From: Luteolibacter sp. Y139
GTDB lineage: Bacteria; Verrucomicrobiota; Verrucomicrobiia; Verrucomicrobiales; Akkermansiaceae
Assembly (NCBI RefSeq): GCF_038066715.1
Contig: NZ_JBBUKT010000007.1
Coordinates: forward strand, 309,826 to 373,825
Direction of reading: 5' to 3'
Length of the DNA: 64,000 nucleotides
Of this stretch, positions 26,293-34,611 are shown piece after piece. Under the pieces are notes generated by a model. It ran no database searches. It was given only the letters and a program-made list of their open reading frames with translations, and was not told the DNA's origin. Within the stretch, counting starts at the first letter, position 1. The number at the start of each line of letters is the position of its first letter. The translations under genes were made by a program, and so were the position numbers.

Positions 26293-26397
26293 CGGATAGG
26301 TCGGACCTTTGGCCCTTGTCATGATTGGGCGGCGATCCCTAGGCCTGTGGCCTAGGCTGGTATGGGGCGCGCCTTTGGCGCTGAAGAGCGAAACGAT
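26293..26397. repeat. Dispersed 105-base repeat (copy at 26 kb)
   Basis: Roughly 90% identical by eye to 56297-56396. It includes CGGATAGGTCGGA, CTTTGGCCCT, TCATGAT, a CCCTAGGCCTG-GGCCT-GGCTGGTATGG palindrome core and a GCGCCTTTGGCGC hairpin. It shows no coding character. Confidence 0.75.
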
Positions 26398-26501
26398 TAG
26401 CCGCCCTAATCTGGGGCCGTTCGGGACTACTCTACTATTCCAGTAAGCCTATATCCTGTAATTATTGGAGTGGATTTCCGGTGGCTCAGGCTGGGGTCTG
26501 G

Positions 26502-26546
26502 AACTCCGCTACTCCGGTATGCCTAGGAGAGCGGAGTAGCGGAGTT
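26502..26546. repeat. Palindrome with conserved GCCTA loop (copy 3)
   Basis: A perfect 15-base inverted repeat, 26502-26516 (AACTCCGCTACTCCG) against 26532-26546, with loop GTATGCCTAGGAGAG. This has the longest perfect stem of the family in the window. A degenerate relative with GTAAGCCTATA in the loop lies just upstream, near 26435-26470. Confidence 0.85.
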
Positions 26547-26857
26547 GGACGGGCTTGTGGGTGTAGGAATCGAGGCTCCCGACTGGGACGGCCGATTCAC
26601 TCACGGATTCCTCCTTTCCCATATGTATAGGAAACGGGAAAACGGGAAAAGGTGCGCATTCCTGTGAGAGACCCGTGGCGGATCGAATTGCTCGGAGGGA
26701 TGCGTTGAGCTTGCCGGGATCGAGAACAGACACGTTCGACACGTCCTTATTCCAGCATCGTCCCATTGCTGTTGGAAGAATGTCGACTGGCCCCCTCTAG
26801 GGCGCCGAGAATGCGGGAACCGGCTCCATTCGCATTCAGGGGTTCGCCATCCCGGAG

Positions 26858-27415
26858 TCAGAGCGCGCGGCGATAGTGCATGGCGACCGCTCCGCAGCGG
26901 AGAGGATTTGCCGAGACGAGTTCGAGCCGTCGCGTGGCGGGCAGGCCGGTCTCGTAGAGGGTCGGGCCGTGGCCGGCGATCCTGGGGTGGACGAGGAATT
27001 TGTATTCGTCGATTAGGTCCAGGCGGTCCAGTTCGGTGGCGAGTTTGCCGCTGCCGAGAAGGATGCCGTCCGGGGTCGCGTCCTTGAGCTTCTGCACGCC
27101 GGTGCGGAGGTCGCCGGCGAGGTGGTGGCTGTTGGTCCACGGGAAGGTCGTGTGTGTCGACGACACCACGTATTTTGGCTTGGTCTCCAGCTTGACTGCC
27201 CACTCGCGGATCGCTGGTGGTGCTTCGACGTCGCCTCGGGCGACGGCCGGCCAGTAGCTCTCCATCATTTCGTAGGTGACGCGGCCCCAGAGCATCGCCC
27301 CGGCTTCGTCCATGAGGCGGGTGAAGAAGGCGTGGGTCTCGTCGTCGGCGATTCCCTCCTGGTGGTCGACGCAGCCGTCGAGGGTGAGGTTGATGCTGAA
27401 GGTTAGGAGGGACAT
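26858..27415 (-). CDS. RibD C-terminal / dihydrofolate-reductase-like protein
   Basis: A 185-residue protein of the YyaP/YwjB group with the RibD C-terminal (DHFR) fold. The start SLLTFSINLTLDGCVDHQEG resembles the family's S-xDG opening, AMLWGRVTYEMMESYWP (about 40-56) is the GRxTYE motif, and GDLRTGVQKLKDATPDGILLGSGKLA (about 99-124) is the second conserved stretch. DEYKFLVHPRIAGHGPTLYE then completes the fold. These proteins are predicted NAD(P)H-dependent reductases of unknown substrate, possibly pterin or flavin related. The gene stands alone. Confidence 0.88.
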   Translation of the reverse strand: MSLLTFSINLTLDGCVDHQEGIADDETHAFFTRLMDEAGAMLWGRVTYEMMESYWPAVARGDVEAPPAIREWAVKLETKPKYVVSSTHTTFPWTNSHHLAGDLRTGVQKLKDATPDGILLGSGKLATELDRLDLIDEYKFLVHPRIAGHGPTLYETGLPATRRLELVSANPLRCGAVAMHYRRAL

Positions 27416-27718
27416 GGGGTGGGTTGTTGGTGTCGTCTAACATTTGAGCCTATCCGCGGCGGGATGGAAGGGTGGATTCGGTTTGATGGATGATCGCTGT
27501 CGGATGGTGTGGCTTATTTGCTTCTTTATATAAGGAAGGGATTTAACTTGGGGAAATTTACGATGCGGGAGCCGATCCCATCTTATCACGAGCAGAACAG
27601 ACGCGGAGTCATTCCATGCCTACTGATCCCATCTATTTCCAAGGCGGAGCGTGCTTGGTTTCACATTGAAAATGCATGGTGGCTTCTTTACGAAGTGCGG
27701 GCCAATTAAAGTTCTGCA
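27416..27718. other. Intergenic region, possible remnant
   Basis: 303 bases, AT-richer than average in the second half. A frame from 27563 to 27709 ends KAERAWFHIENAWWLLYEVR, and a second frame starts MPTDPIYFQGG at 27616 but stops after 17 codons. Neither is convincing alone. They could be pieces of a degraded gene ahead of the orphan at 27719, which also needs a promoter here. Confidence 0.4.
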
Positions 27719-28132
27719 ATGAGCAAGACGCGCCGACATGTCCTCTACGGCTATGCTGAAGGTGACGACTTCAATGATATTGCCTGTCAGATCACTGAGC
27801 GGGTGGGGCAATTCGTCAGTGGACGCGACTGGGTATCGGGCGAGGCTTGGCCAGTGAACCAACGGAGAGGGGACGAAGGCGACACCAAGTGTTGGGAGCT
27901 CGGCATCAATCTGGAATTACCGGATCCCGGACGCGAGGCGAGTGGCTGGTTCACCGATGTTGAGGAAATTGCAATCACGTGCAACGAGCTTGCTCGGGAC
28001 TATGCAAGGCCATTTGTCATTGGAATTTCTGACCAAGAGACGGGGATAGCCGATGATCTATTCTTCCTTGATGGAGGCGCGATCGACATTGAACGACTGA
28101 GGGCAATCATCGGAATCGGCGTCACGGAATAA
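27719..28132 (+). CDS. Hypothetical protein, orphan
   Basis: A 137-residue acidic soluble protein of no family I recognise. It contains YGYAEGDDFNDIACQITERV near the start, then GRDWVSGEAWPVNQRRGDEG, and near the end RPFVIGISDQETGIADDLF and IERLRAIIGIGV. No signal peptide or membrane segment. Base composition is less GC-rich than its neighbours and it lies among repeats and possible gene remnants, consistent with transferred or fast-evolving DNA. The sequence resembles small immunity-like proteins only in size and acidity; I do not assign that role. Confidence 0.6.
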   Translation: MSKTRRHVLYGYAEGDDFNDIACQITERVGQFVSGRDWVSGEAWPVNQRRGDEGDTKCWELGINLELPDPGREASGWFTDVEEIAITCNELARDYARPFVIGISDQETGIADDLFFLDGGAIDIERLRAIIGIGVTE

Positions 28133-28313
28133 CCCAAGGAGAACAGGCCGAGGCAGAAGCTCTTCCAACGGTGGATCGAGCAGGGGAGCATCACCTGGTT
28201 CTAACAGGTTTGGGCGATTGCGGGTGGCTTCGCGGTTAGTGGCCTGGCAGGTGTCGCGCCCCTTCAGGGCGCCTTTTGGGGCGGGGGATTACCCAGGGCG
28301 GCGCTGGCGCTTG

Positions 28314-28457
28314 CCCTGGGCTTAGGGCTGGCCGCCCCGTTGGGGCTGTAGAGGGGCTTGGGGTGAGTGGGGGCGTAGCTTGATCCCGGGCGGTCGGGGC
28401 CGACCCTTTGGAAATATGGATTCCCTGGGCTTAGGGCTGGCCGCCCCGTTGGGGCTG
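28314..28457. repeat. Exact 35-base direct duplication
   Basis: 28314-28348 and 28423-28457 are identical by eye. Each holds a GCCCTGGGC-type core followed by a GCCCCGTTGGGGC hairpin, the same composite shape as the 105-base repeat at 26293 and 56297. Confidence 0.8.
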
Positions 28458-28745
28458 GAGAGATTTTTTTGAGGGGAACTTGAGTGCTGCGGGTTGCTGA
28501 TGCGGGCGGTGTTGATGAGGGTGAGATCACCAAGGTGCTTCCCCGCAGCAGTGCTGCTGGCTTTGAGCGGCAGAAGGGTTGCCGCAGTCCGGGGCTGCGA
28601 CGGATGGGTGGAGGTGGTGGGTAAGGCTCGGGCAAAGGCGAATTCTGTCGCCCCTGCCGGGGCTTCGATGATTGGGAGAGACTGTTTCCCGGTGGCTTAC
28701 GCCACCGGCTAAGTTCCGGGACCCCTTCGGGGTGATGAAGATTCA

Positions 28746-28789
28746 TCGGAACCTTGCTTGCGACTTATCGGAACCTTCCTTGCGACTTG
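28746..28789. repeat. Tandem 22-base duplication
   Basis: TCGGAACCTTGCTTGCGACT at 28746 is repeated in tandem at 28768 with one internal change (TTGC to TTCC) and one at the end of the unit. There are two units only and no spacer, so it is not a CRISPR array. Confidence 0.75.
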
Positions 28790-29190
28790 CTTTGGCAGGG
28801 GCTGCTACGGGTGGGGCGGAGGTGGGAGATGAAGCGGTGTTTCTTGGTGCTTCGGTTGCCGCACACGGAGTGTGCGGACCACTTTGCTGGCGCAAGGGGC
28901 GGGTGGTTGGGACAGTTCGGGTGGAATGAAGAAGAGATTGCGTGGCGGGTGAGGCGGGGTGGGGAGGATGATGAGGGGACAGGAGTGTCCCCTCTCCTTA
29001 GGGGCTCGCTTGTGAAGGCGGGCAGTTGGGGACCATTCGGCCGGCCTGGAGATTGACTCGGGGGCTCCGCCAGCCCCCTCGGGCCTGCGGCCCCGACCTG
29101 CGGTCGGTCCAGATTGGCTACAAGCCTTCGCCAATCTTGGCGGTCCCGGGGGCTGGGCTTTGCGGGTGCGTTTCGGTGGAAATGGAAAAT

Positions 29191-29220
29191 GGGCGCGGGG
29201 ATTGCCCGCGCCCCTTTTTT
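29191..29220. terminator. Rho-independent terminator
   Basis: GGGCGCGGG (29191-29199) pairs with CCCGCGCCC (29205-29213) around a 5-base loop, followed by six T on the plus strand; on the minus strand ATTTTCC follows the stem. It lies 30 bases beyond the stop of the minus-strand response regulator and is well placed to end that operon. Confidence 0.75.
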
Positions 29221-29249
29221 CGGCGACTGAATGTTGTTAGACTTGGCTG

Positions 29250-29906
29250 TTAGACCAGGCCCTTGCGGAGGGCTTTGGAGACGGCTTCGGTCTGGGTGCG
29301 GACGTGCAGCTTGCGGTAGACGGCGCGGAGGTGCATGTCGACGGTGTGTTGGGAGATGTCGAGTTGCTCGGCGATTTCCTTCTTGATGAAGCCTTTCACG
29401 AGGAGGCGGAGGACTTCTTCCTCGCGGCTGGTGAGGGGTTCGGTTTCTTCGACGGGGCCGTGCTTGGCGAAGCCTTCGAGGATCATGCTGGCGATGGGGC
29501 TGCTGAGGGCGGCGGAGCCATTCATGACATCGCGGATCCCGGCGAGGATGTCATCGGGATCGGCGGTCTTGAGGAGGTAGCCGGAGGCGCCGTTGCAGAT
29601 GGCGCGGTAGACGCGCTCGCGGTCGTCGAAGGAGGTGAGGATGACGATGCGCTGGTCGGGGACCTTCGCTTTGACTTCACGCATGACCTGGAGGCCGTCC
29701 TTGCCGGGCAGTCCGAGATCGAGCATGAGCATGTCGGGTGGCTGAGCGCAGTAGTTGAGCTCCGCCATGAGGTCGTCGGGGTGATTGAAGGCCTTTTCGC
29801 ATTCGAGGTCGTCCTCGGCCGCGATCAGGCGACTGATCTGTTTCGCAAAGTTCGCATGATCTTCGCAGATCCAGATCCGGATCGGGGTGGTGGCTGTGTT
29901 ATTCAT
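29250..29906 (-). CDS. NarL/FixJ-type response regulator
   Basis: A 218-residue DNA-binding regulator. The receiver domain (1-130) has acidic ED at 15-16 and the phosphoacceptor D63 in MLMLDLGLPGKDG. ILTSFDD and the GYLLKTADPDD segment complete it. The C-terminal LuxR HTH begins LTSREEEVLRLLVKGF and contains KKEIAEQLDISQHTVDMHL, the recognition helix region. Its ATG overlaps the histidine-kinase stop by 8 bases, so the two form a cotranslated two-component pair. Target genes are unknown; the nearest carbohydrate genes begin 6 kb away. Confidence 0.95.
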   Translation of the reverse strand: MNNTATTPIRIWICEDHANFAKQISRLIAAEDDLECEKAFNHPDDLMAELNYCAQPPDMLMLDLGLPGKDGLQVMREVKAKVPDQRIVILTSFDDRERVYRAICNGASGYLLKTADPDDILAGIRDVMNGSAALSSPIASMILEGFAKHGPVEETEPLTSREEEVLRLLVKGFIKKEIAEQLDISQHTVDMHLRAVYRKLHVRTQTEAVSKALRKGLV

Positions 29907-31932
29907 GGGACATTTTCTTGGTGGCCATCAGGCTGGTTCGCTTCACGGTAAGCCGCAGGGTCGTGCCTTGGCCTGGCTGCGACTCCACGTTCAGGACTCC
30001 TTCGAGCACGCGGGCCCGATCGGTGATTTTTTTGACGGCGGCCATCTGGTCGCCTTCGCCGCGGGGGAGGCCGACGCCATTGTCGACGACTTCCATGACG
30101 AGCTTGTCGCGGACATCGTAGAGGCGAACCACGACGGTGGTGGCCTTCGAGTGCTTGACGATATTGTGAAGGGCTTCCTTGTAGAAAAGGAAGAGATGGC
30201 GCTTCGCATCCAGCGTGAGCTTGGCGGTGGTCTTGGAAGAGCGGCAGACGAGCGAATACTCGACATCGCGCAAAAGGCGGGCGGCGCAGTCACGCATACG
30301 CTGGACGAGATCACCGATGGTATCCTGGCGCCGCTCTAACAACCAGACGATGTCGCGCATGGCGAGGGAGCTCTCGCGGGCGATGATCTCGACTTCGCCG
30401 AGGTCATTGGTGAGTTCGCCGGGGCCGAGCTGCTTCTCCATCTGGCGCTTCGCGGCGCGGGCGATGATGGAGATACTGCCGAGATTACTGCCGATGTCAT
30501 CGTGCAGGTCGGAGGCGATGCGCTTGCGCAACTTATCGAGCTGGGTGCGCGACACGAGGCGGCGGCGTTCGACGATGGCGACGGGGATGAGGAAGGTGAG
30601 GCCGAGGGCAACGGCACCGCCCCAGGTGGTATTCAGCTCACTCTCTGCGGCCATGGTGGCGCGGTCGCCATTCGCCTTCGCGAGCTTCTCCTCGACCTGG
30701 CGGCGTTCGACGAGCTGGGTGAGCCATGAATAGATCGGGAGGATCTGATAGCTGCCGACGCCATCGGTCAGCTCGCTGATGGGATGATCGAGTCCGCCAT
30801 TGTGGACGGAGATGGGAAGCTTGGAGGCGAGGTTGTCATTGCCGGACCAGGCTTCGATTTCGCCGAGGGCCTGGAGGTGGCGGTTGCCGAGTTGCCAGGC
30901 TTTGTCGGAAACGACGCGGAGGTAACGGGCGGGCACGGGCTTGGTCGGGAGGACCAGCGGGGTGGTGAGGTCGGCGGGAAGGTTTTCATCGCCGGTGGTG
31001 GCGATCAGGACGGCATCGCTGAAGTCAGGGCGGCCGGCGGCTTCGACTCTCAGGCGAGGCGGGACGACGCCGGGGCCGGAGAGTTCCGGGAGGGCGTAGG
31101 GGAAGAGGACGAGGCGGTCGATGGTGGCGGACTTGCCGAAGTCGAGGATCCACTCGGTGCGGGGATCTTCGGCGGTGACTTCCATGCAATCGCCGCGGGA
31201 GCTGGTCCAAGCATTGGCGCCGCCTTCCCAGAGGCCGAGCGGGGTGCGGCCATCGACGAGATACTTCGGGTCCCAGATGCCGGGGACGTCCACGGATTGG
31301 CTGGCGGTGACCTTGGCGCCGAAGGAGACGGGATGGCGCTCGAAATTGAAGACGAAGATTTCCGAGAGGGCGGCGGTGTTTTTCAGGCCGCGGGGGTGAC
31401 CTTCCTCAAGGGTGAGGCGGATGTGGCGGGCTGGCTTGCCATCGCCGGCGAGGCGGAGCGGGTAGCCGGATGGCGAGCCCTGGGGAACCCTGCCGGTGGT
31501 GTGGATGACACGGGCATCCGAGAAATCCGGCTGACAGGCGGCCTCGACGGTGAAGCGGCGGGGGAAGAGGTCATTCAGGTCGCCGGTCTGGCGCTGGGCG
31601 GGGATCAGGAAAATCTCACCCAGCTGCACCTCTTTACCTAGGTCGAGGGCTACCCAGGGATTGCCGGCGGATTGGTCAAAGCAACCGCAACGCCAGCCGA
31701 GCTCTTCCTTGAGGGGCTTTTCCTCGAAGGCGGCGAGATAGCCCAAGCTGGCCTGAAGCCATTGGGCTCGGGCTTCCACCTCGACGAGATTGCGATTGAA
31801 CAACCGGGCCACGCGGCCGATCGGGTTCATCTGCTGGCCGGTGGGAGCGGCAGCGATGAGATCGGGGAGTAGGGTGGTGAGGAGGCTCAGCGCAACACAG
31901 AGGCCGGGAAGCCTCATGGGTTGGATTTTCAT
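29899..31932 (-). CDS. Histidine kinase with discoidin-like extracytoplasmic sensor
   Basis: A 677-residue sensor. A signal peptide (about 1-28, LCVALSLLTTLLPDLIAAA) leads to an exported region of about 370 residues that holds two discoidin-like (F5/8 type C) modules. They show NPWVALDLGKEVQLGEIFL (about 90) and TEWILDFGKSATIDRLVLFP (about 255), each followed by ARxIRLTLEEG / ARYLRVVSDKAW. One membrane helix follows (GGAVALGLTFLIPVAIVE, about 435-455). The HisKA_3 helix carries the phosphoaccepting His at about 477 in ASDLHDDIGSNLGSIS, and the HATPase domain ends GVGLPRGEGDQ...GQGTTLRLTVKR. Discoidin modules bind glycans, so a polysaccharide or surface ligand is the likely signal (inference). 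Confidence 0.88.
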   Translation of the reverse strand: MKIQPMRLPGLCVALSLLTTLLPDLIAAAPTGQQMNPIGRVARLFNRNLVEVEARAQWLQASLGYLAAFEEKPLKEELGWRCGCFDQSAGNPWVALDLGKEVQLGEIFLIPAQRQTGDLNDLFPRRFTVEAACQPDFSDARVIHTTGRVPQGSPSGYPLRLAGDGKPARHIRLTLEEGHPRGLKNTAALSEIFVFNFERHPVSFGAKVTASQSVDVPGIWDPKYLVDGRTPLGLWEGGANAWTSSRGDCMEVTAEDPRTEWILDFGKSATIDRLVLFPYALPELSGPGVVPPRLRVEAAGRPDFSDAVLIATTGDENLPADLTTPLVLPTKPVPARYLRVVSDKAWQLGNRHLQALGEIEAWSGNDNLASKLPISVHNGGLDHPISELTDGVGSYQILPIYSWLTQLVERRQVEEKLAKANGDRATMAAESELNTTWGGAVALGLTFLIPVAIVERRRLVSRTQLDKLRKRIASDLHDDIGSNLGSISIIARAAKRQMEKQLGPGELTNDLGEVEIIARESSLAMRDIVWLLERRQDTIGDLVQRMRDCAARLLRDVEYSLVCRSSKTTAKLTLDAKRHLFLFYKEALHNIVKHSKATTVVVRLYDVRDKLVMEVVDNGVGLPRGEGDQMAAVKKITDRARVLEGVLNVESQPGQGTTLRLTVKRTSLMATKKMSHE

Positions 31933-32081
31933 GTTTTAAGGGCGACAGCGAGCAAGTCTTTAACATTATTTAAAAATCTCGGCAAACTTTTTATCAGGGG
32001 GCGGGAAATCGAGAAAAGGGGGTCGGGATTTTGAAATTCGGGGTGGCAGCGGTGAGGTCGTGCCGCCAGCATCCGCGCGCG

Positions 32082-33098
32082 ATGTCCTTCTCACCTGATC
32101 ACGCCTTCGAACTGGTGAAAGCGGCCCATGAACGGGGTCGGCTGGCGCATGCCTTCCTGATCAGCGGGCCGCGGGGTTGTGGAAAGGAGCGGCTGGCGGC
32201 ACGGATCGTGAAGCTGCTGGATCCGGCCAATGCGAGCGGGGGCGGAGGAGGCTTTGATCTTTTCGGCGAGCCGGTGGTGGAGGAAGTGCCGCCGCTGGAT
32301 GACCTGGCCGGGGAATGGGTGCGGGTGGTGAGGCCGCAATCGAAGTCCCGGCGGATCGTGGTGGATGCGATCCGTGAACTGGAGAAGACGCTTTATGTTT
32401 CCTCCGGGCCGAAGCGGTGGAAGATCGGGGTGATCTGCGATGCGGACCGGATGGCTGCTGCTTCGGAGAATGCCTTTCTCAAGACGCTGGAGGAGCCGCC
32501 GCCGCGGACGCTGCTGATGCTGCTGACTGCGAATCCGGGTGGCCTGCTGCCGACGGTGCTTTCGCGCTGCGTGCGGATGCCGCTGCTGGGCAAGGCGGAC
32601 CTGAGTGAAGGGGTGGCGGCGGACCTGCTGGTGGCGCTTGATCGCGCGGCGAAGGCGGGGATCGGGACGCCGACGGTGGCGCTGACGCTGAAGTCGGTGT
32701 TCGCGGGGATTCTGGAGAGCAGCAAGGCCGAGGCGGTGGCCGCGGCGGAGGATTTGCTGAAGGAGGAGGAGAAGGCGCTGAACAAGGGCTTCGAAGGCGA
32801 CTACCTGAAGCGCCGGGAGGAGGAGCTGAAGGGTGCGGCGGAATCGGAGTATATCGAGGAGCGCTCGCGACTTTTCGAGGTGCTGCAGTCGTGGATGGCG
32901 GATGTCTTGCGGTGCAAGATGGGGGCTGGCGGGCTGGAGTTTCCGAACTCGACGGGTATCGCTGCGCTCGCGGAGAAGGAGGATCTGGGGCAGCTGCTGC
33001 GGCGGATGGAGGCCGTGGGAGAGATGCGGGCGAACTTGGATACGAACGCGCAGGAGCAGCTGGCGCTCGAGGTGGGGTTTTTGAAGGCGTTTGCCTAA
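32082..33098 (+). CDS. holB: DNA polymerase III subunit delta prime-like
   Basis: A 338-residue clamp-loader AAA+ protein. The P-loop is GPRGCGKE (29-36), after HAFLISGP, and the C-terminal half of the AAA+ domain has FLKTLEEPPPRTLLMLLT and the SRC-like LSRCVRMPL. The DnaX-type zinc finger is not visible, as in many delta prime subunits. A helical region of about 130 residues replaces the usual C-terminal collar (KRREEELKGAAESEYIEER). Start at ATG 32082 follows the family opening; a longer frame adds 17 residues. Delta prime in the same replisome loads the beta clamp. Confidence 0.85.
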   Translation: MSFSPDHAFELVKAAHERGRLAHAFLISGPRGCGKERLAARIVKLLDPANASGGGGGFDLFGEPVVEEVPPLDDLAGEWVRVVRPQSKSRRIVVDAIRELEKTLYVSSGPKRWKIGVICDADRMAAASENAFLKTLEEPPPRTLLMLLTANPGGLLPTVLSRCVRMPLLGKADLSEGVAADLLVALDRAAKAGIGTPTVALTLKSVFAGILESSKAEAVAAAEDLLKEEEKALNKGFEGDYLKRREEELKGAAESEYIEERSRLFEVLQSWMADVLRCKMGAGGLEFPNSTGIAALAEKEDLGQLLRRMEAVGEMRANLDTNAQEQLALEVGFLKAFA

Positions 33099-33168
33099 TT
33101 GGGAGCCGCGGAGGAAGCGGGCCGCCAGAAGCCGGACGGCGGGAGGTCGGTCCCTGCCTTTGAAGCCG

Positions 33169-33756
33169 CTAGAACTCGGTGCCGCGCTGGGGTGTGGCGA
33201 GGGCGCTGAGGCCGAAGCCGTTGGCGACTTCGAGAGCGGCGCTTTCCAGCAAGCGGTCGAGTCCGGTGAGGAGATCAAGGATGCCGCGGGTCCATTCACC
33301 GGCTTTCCATGCGGGCTCGGAGAGTTCGAGCAGGTGGTCGAGGGCTTCGTCGCCGAGGTAGGGCTCCAGCCCGTAGCCGACCATGATGGCGGACTTTCCC
33401 TGAGCGGGATCCAGCGCGAGGAGGATGGTGCGGTTTTCGCCAGCCTTCTGGTAGTCCGGTGAGAGTCCGGCGGAATTGAAGATCCAGAAGACGTGGAGCT
33501 CGAAGGGATGCTCGGCGGGGAACGCATGCAGCAGCACATTCATGCTGACCTGGGGGAAGGTCCACATGAGGCGGCTGATCGCCTTGGCGATTTTCTTCGC
33601 GTCGCCATTTGGCAGGGCGCCCGCGAGGTCGGAGATGCCGGTGGAGATCCGCGGCATGGGGCCGAGGAGCGCATTGGCGCGGTCGAGGGTGAGCCGGCAG
33701 GAGGGACACTCCGGCGACATTTCCTCCAATCGCGTCCGGCAATACGGGCAGCGCAT
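33169..33756 (-). CDS. TPM-domain protein with N-terminal zinc ribbon
   Basis: A 195-residue soluble protein. The N-terminal zinc ribbon has cysteines C3, C6, C17 and C20 (MRCPYCRTRLEE, then CPSCRL). The rest resembles a TPM domain, with HVFWIFNSAGLSPDYQKAGENRTILLALDP (about 85-115), then MVGYGLEPYLGDEALDHLLE, a typical TPM glycine/aspartate signature. TPM domains are found in photosystem assembly and envelope phosphatase proteins, usually membrane-bound with a C-terminal TM, absent here. It lies convergent to holB and divergent from fabG. Confidence 0.75.
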   Translation of the reverse strand: MRCPYCRTRLEEMSPECPSCRLTLDRANALLGPMPRISTGISDLAGALPNGDAKKIAKAISRLMWTFPQVSMNVLLHAFPAEHPFELHVFWIFNSAGLSPDYQKAGENRTILLALDPAQGKSAIMVGYGLEPYLGDEALDHLLELSEPAWKAGEWTRGILDLLTGLDRLLESAALEVANGFGLSALATPQRGTEF

Positions 33757-33853
33757 GGGGTGGTTCTAACTTCGGATGGAAGTGGGCGGGAAGCGGAAAG
33801 ACCGTCGTGATTCGCGGTTGGCAAAGGGGGCTGGTGCGTCGCAGGGTTTCCGC

Positions 33854-34600
33854 ATGCAGCGTTTTGCAGGAAAGACAGCGGTGGTCACCGGCGGTGGCCG
33901 CGGGATCGGGGGAGCCATTGCGATGGCCTTCGCCGCCGAGGGAGCGAAGGTTGCGGTGGTGAGCCGTAGCGAGTCGAGCTGTGGCAAGTCGGCCGAGGAG
34001 ATCAATGCGGTCTATCCGGGTGCTGCGAAGGCTTATGCGATCGACGTGGCGGACCACGAGGCGGTGCAGGAGCTGGGCAAGACGATCCTCGCTGATTTCG
34101 GCAGCGTGAACATTCTGGTGAACAATGCCGGGGTGACCCGCGATGGGCTGCTGATGCGGATGAAGGAAGAGGACTGGGATACGGTGCTCGATACGAATCT
34201 CAAGGGGGCCTTCAATACGGTGAAGGCTTTCATGCGGCCGCTGATGAAGGCGGAGGATCCGCGGATCATCAACATCGCGTCGGTGATCGGGCTGATTGGC
34301 AATGCAGGGCAGGCGAACTATGCGGCGTCGAAGGCGGGGCTGATTGGCTTTACGAAGTCGGTGGCGCGCGAACTGTCCGGGCGTGCGGTGACTTGCAATG
34401 CGGTGGCGCCGGGGTTCATCACCACGGACATGACCGGTGATCTGCCGGAGAAGGTGCGGGATGAAGTGCTGGGCAAGATTCCGCTCGCGAGCTTCGGCGA
34501 TGTGGGCGACATCTCGGCAGCCGTCCTTTTCCTGGCTAGCAAGGAGGCCCGTTACATCACGGGGCAAGTACTTGCTGTCGATGGTGGGATGACGATGTAA
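33854..34600 (+). CDS. fabG: 3-oxoacyl-ACP reductase
   Basis: A 248-residue short-chain dehydrogenase that uses NADPH to reduce beta-ketoacyl-ACP in fatty acid elongation. The cofactor loop TGGGRGIGGA (12-21) is followed by NNAG (90-93) and the catalytic N115, S143, Y156 and K160 (IASVIGLIGN, NYAASKAG). The C-terminal QVLAVDGGMTM is the FabG ending. Start ATG 33854 matches the family opening; a longer frame would add 26 residues. It is followed 11 bases later by sixA. Not beside fabD/acpP/fabF, so a paralogous SDR role is possible but the match to FabG is close. Confidence 0.92.
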   Translation: MQRFAGKTAVVTGGGRGIGGAIAMAFAAEGAKVAVVSRSESSCGKSAEEINAVYPGAAKAYAIDVADHEAVQELGKTILADFGSVNILVNNAGVTRDGLLMRMKEEDWDTVLDTNLKGAFNTVKAFMRPLMKAEDPRIINIASVIGLIGNAGQANYAASKAGLIGFTKSVARELSGRAVTCNAVAPGFITTDMTGDLPEKVRDEVLGKIPLASFGDVGDISAAVLFLASKEARYITGQVLAVDGGMTM

Positions 34601-34611
34601 GTTGTGAGATC

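Larger units (their letters stand above)
26139..26857. other. Intergenic repeat region, no gene seen
   Basis: 719 bases hold no convincing gene. At 26151-26177 three GCGGATG units recur every 9-10 bases. Two perfect and one degenerate palindromes with GCCT loops (26210-26250, about 26431-26470, 26502-26546) flank a 105-base dispersed repeat (26293-26397). From 26550 to 26857 I see nothing specific except a frame on the minus strand with no protein-like character. Confidence 0.7.
28133..29249. repeat. Intergenic hairpin-array region
   Basis: 1117 bases without a credible gene, made mainly of short GC-rich hairpins. The distinguishable units are the following. A 35-base exact duplication lies at 28314-28348 and 28423-28457 (CCCTGGGCTTAGGGCTGGCC...). 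A segment at 28533-28600 has a copy at 63778-63840. A double hairpin is at 28689-28708 and 28721-28733. A tandem 22-base duplication sits at 28746-28789. A CCGCACAC-GGA-GTGTGCGG hairpin at 28859-28877 also occurs at 63714-63732. Small hairpins run from 29058 to 29160. Confidence 0.75.

Noticed and set aside
26509..26766. Minus-strand open frame of 85 codons in the 26 kb gap
   Set aside because: It covers a perfect palindrome and has no protein-like stretch or neighbours.
28138..28200. Short frame ending RWIEQGSITWF after the 27719 gene
   Set aside because: Too short to separate from chance and no start; noted only as possible remnant.
28746..28789. Possible CRISPR repeat pair
   Set aside because: Two tandem 22-base units without spacers, no cas genes in the window.
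32091..33539. Long minus-strand frame (482 codons) over holB and the TPM gene
   Set aside because: Arg/Pro/His-rich mirror of holB; the real minus-strand gene is the TPM-domain protein in another frame.
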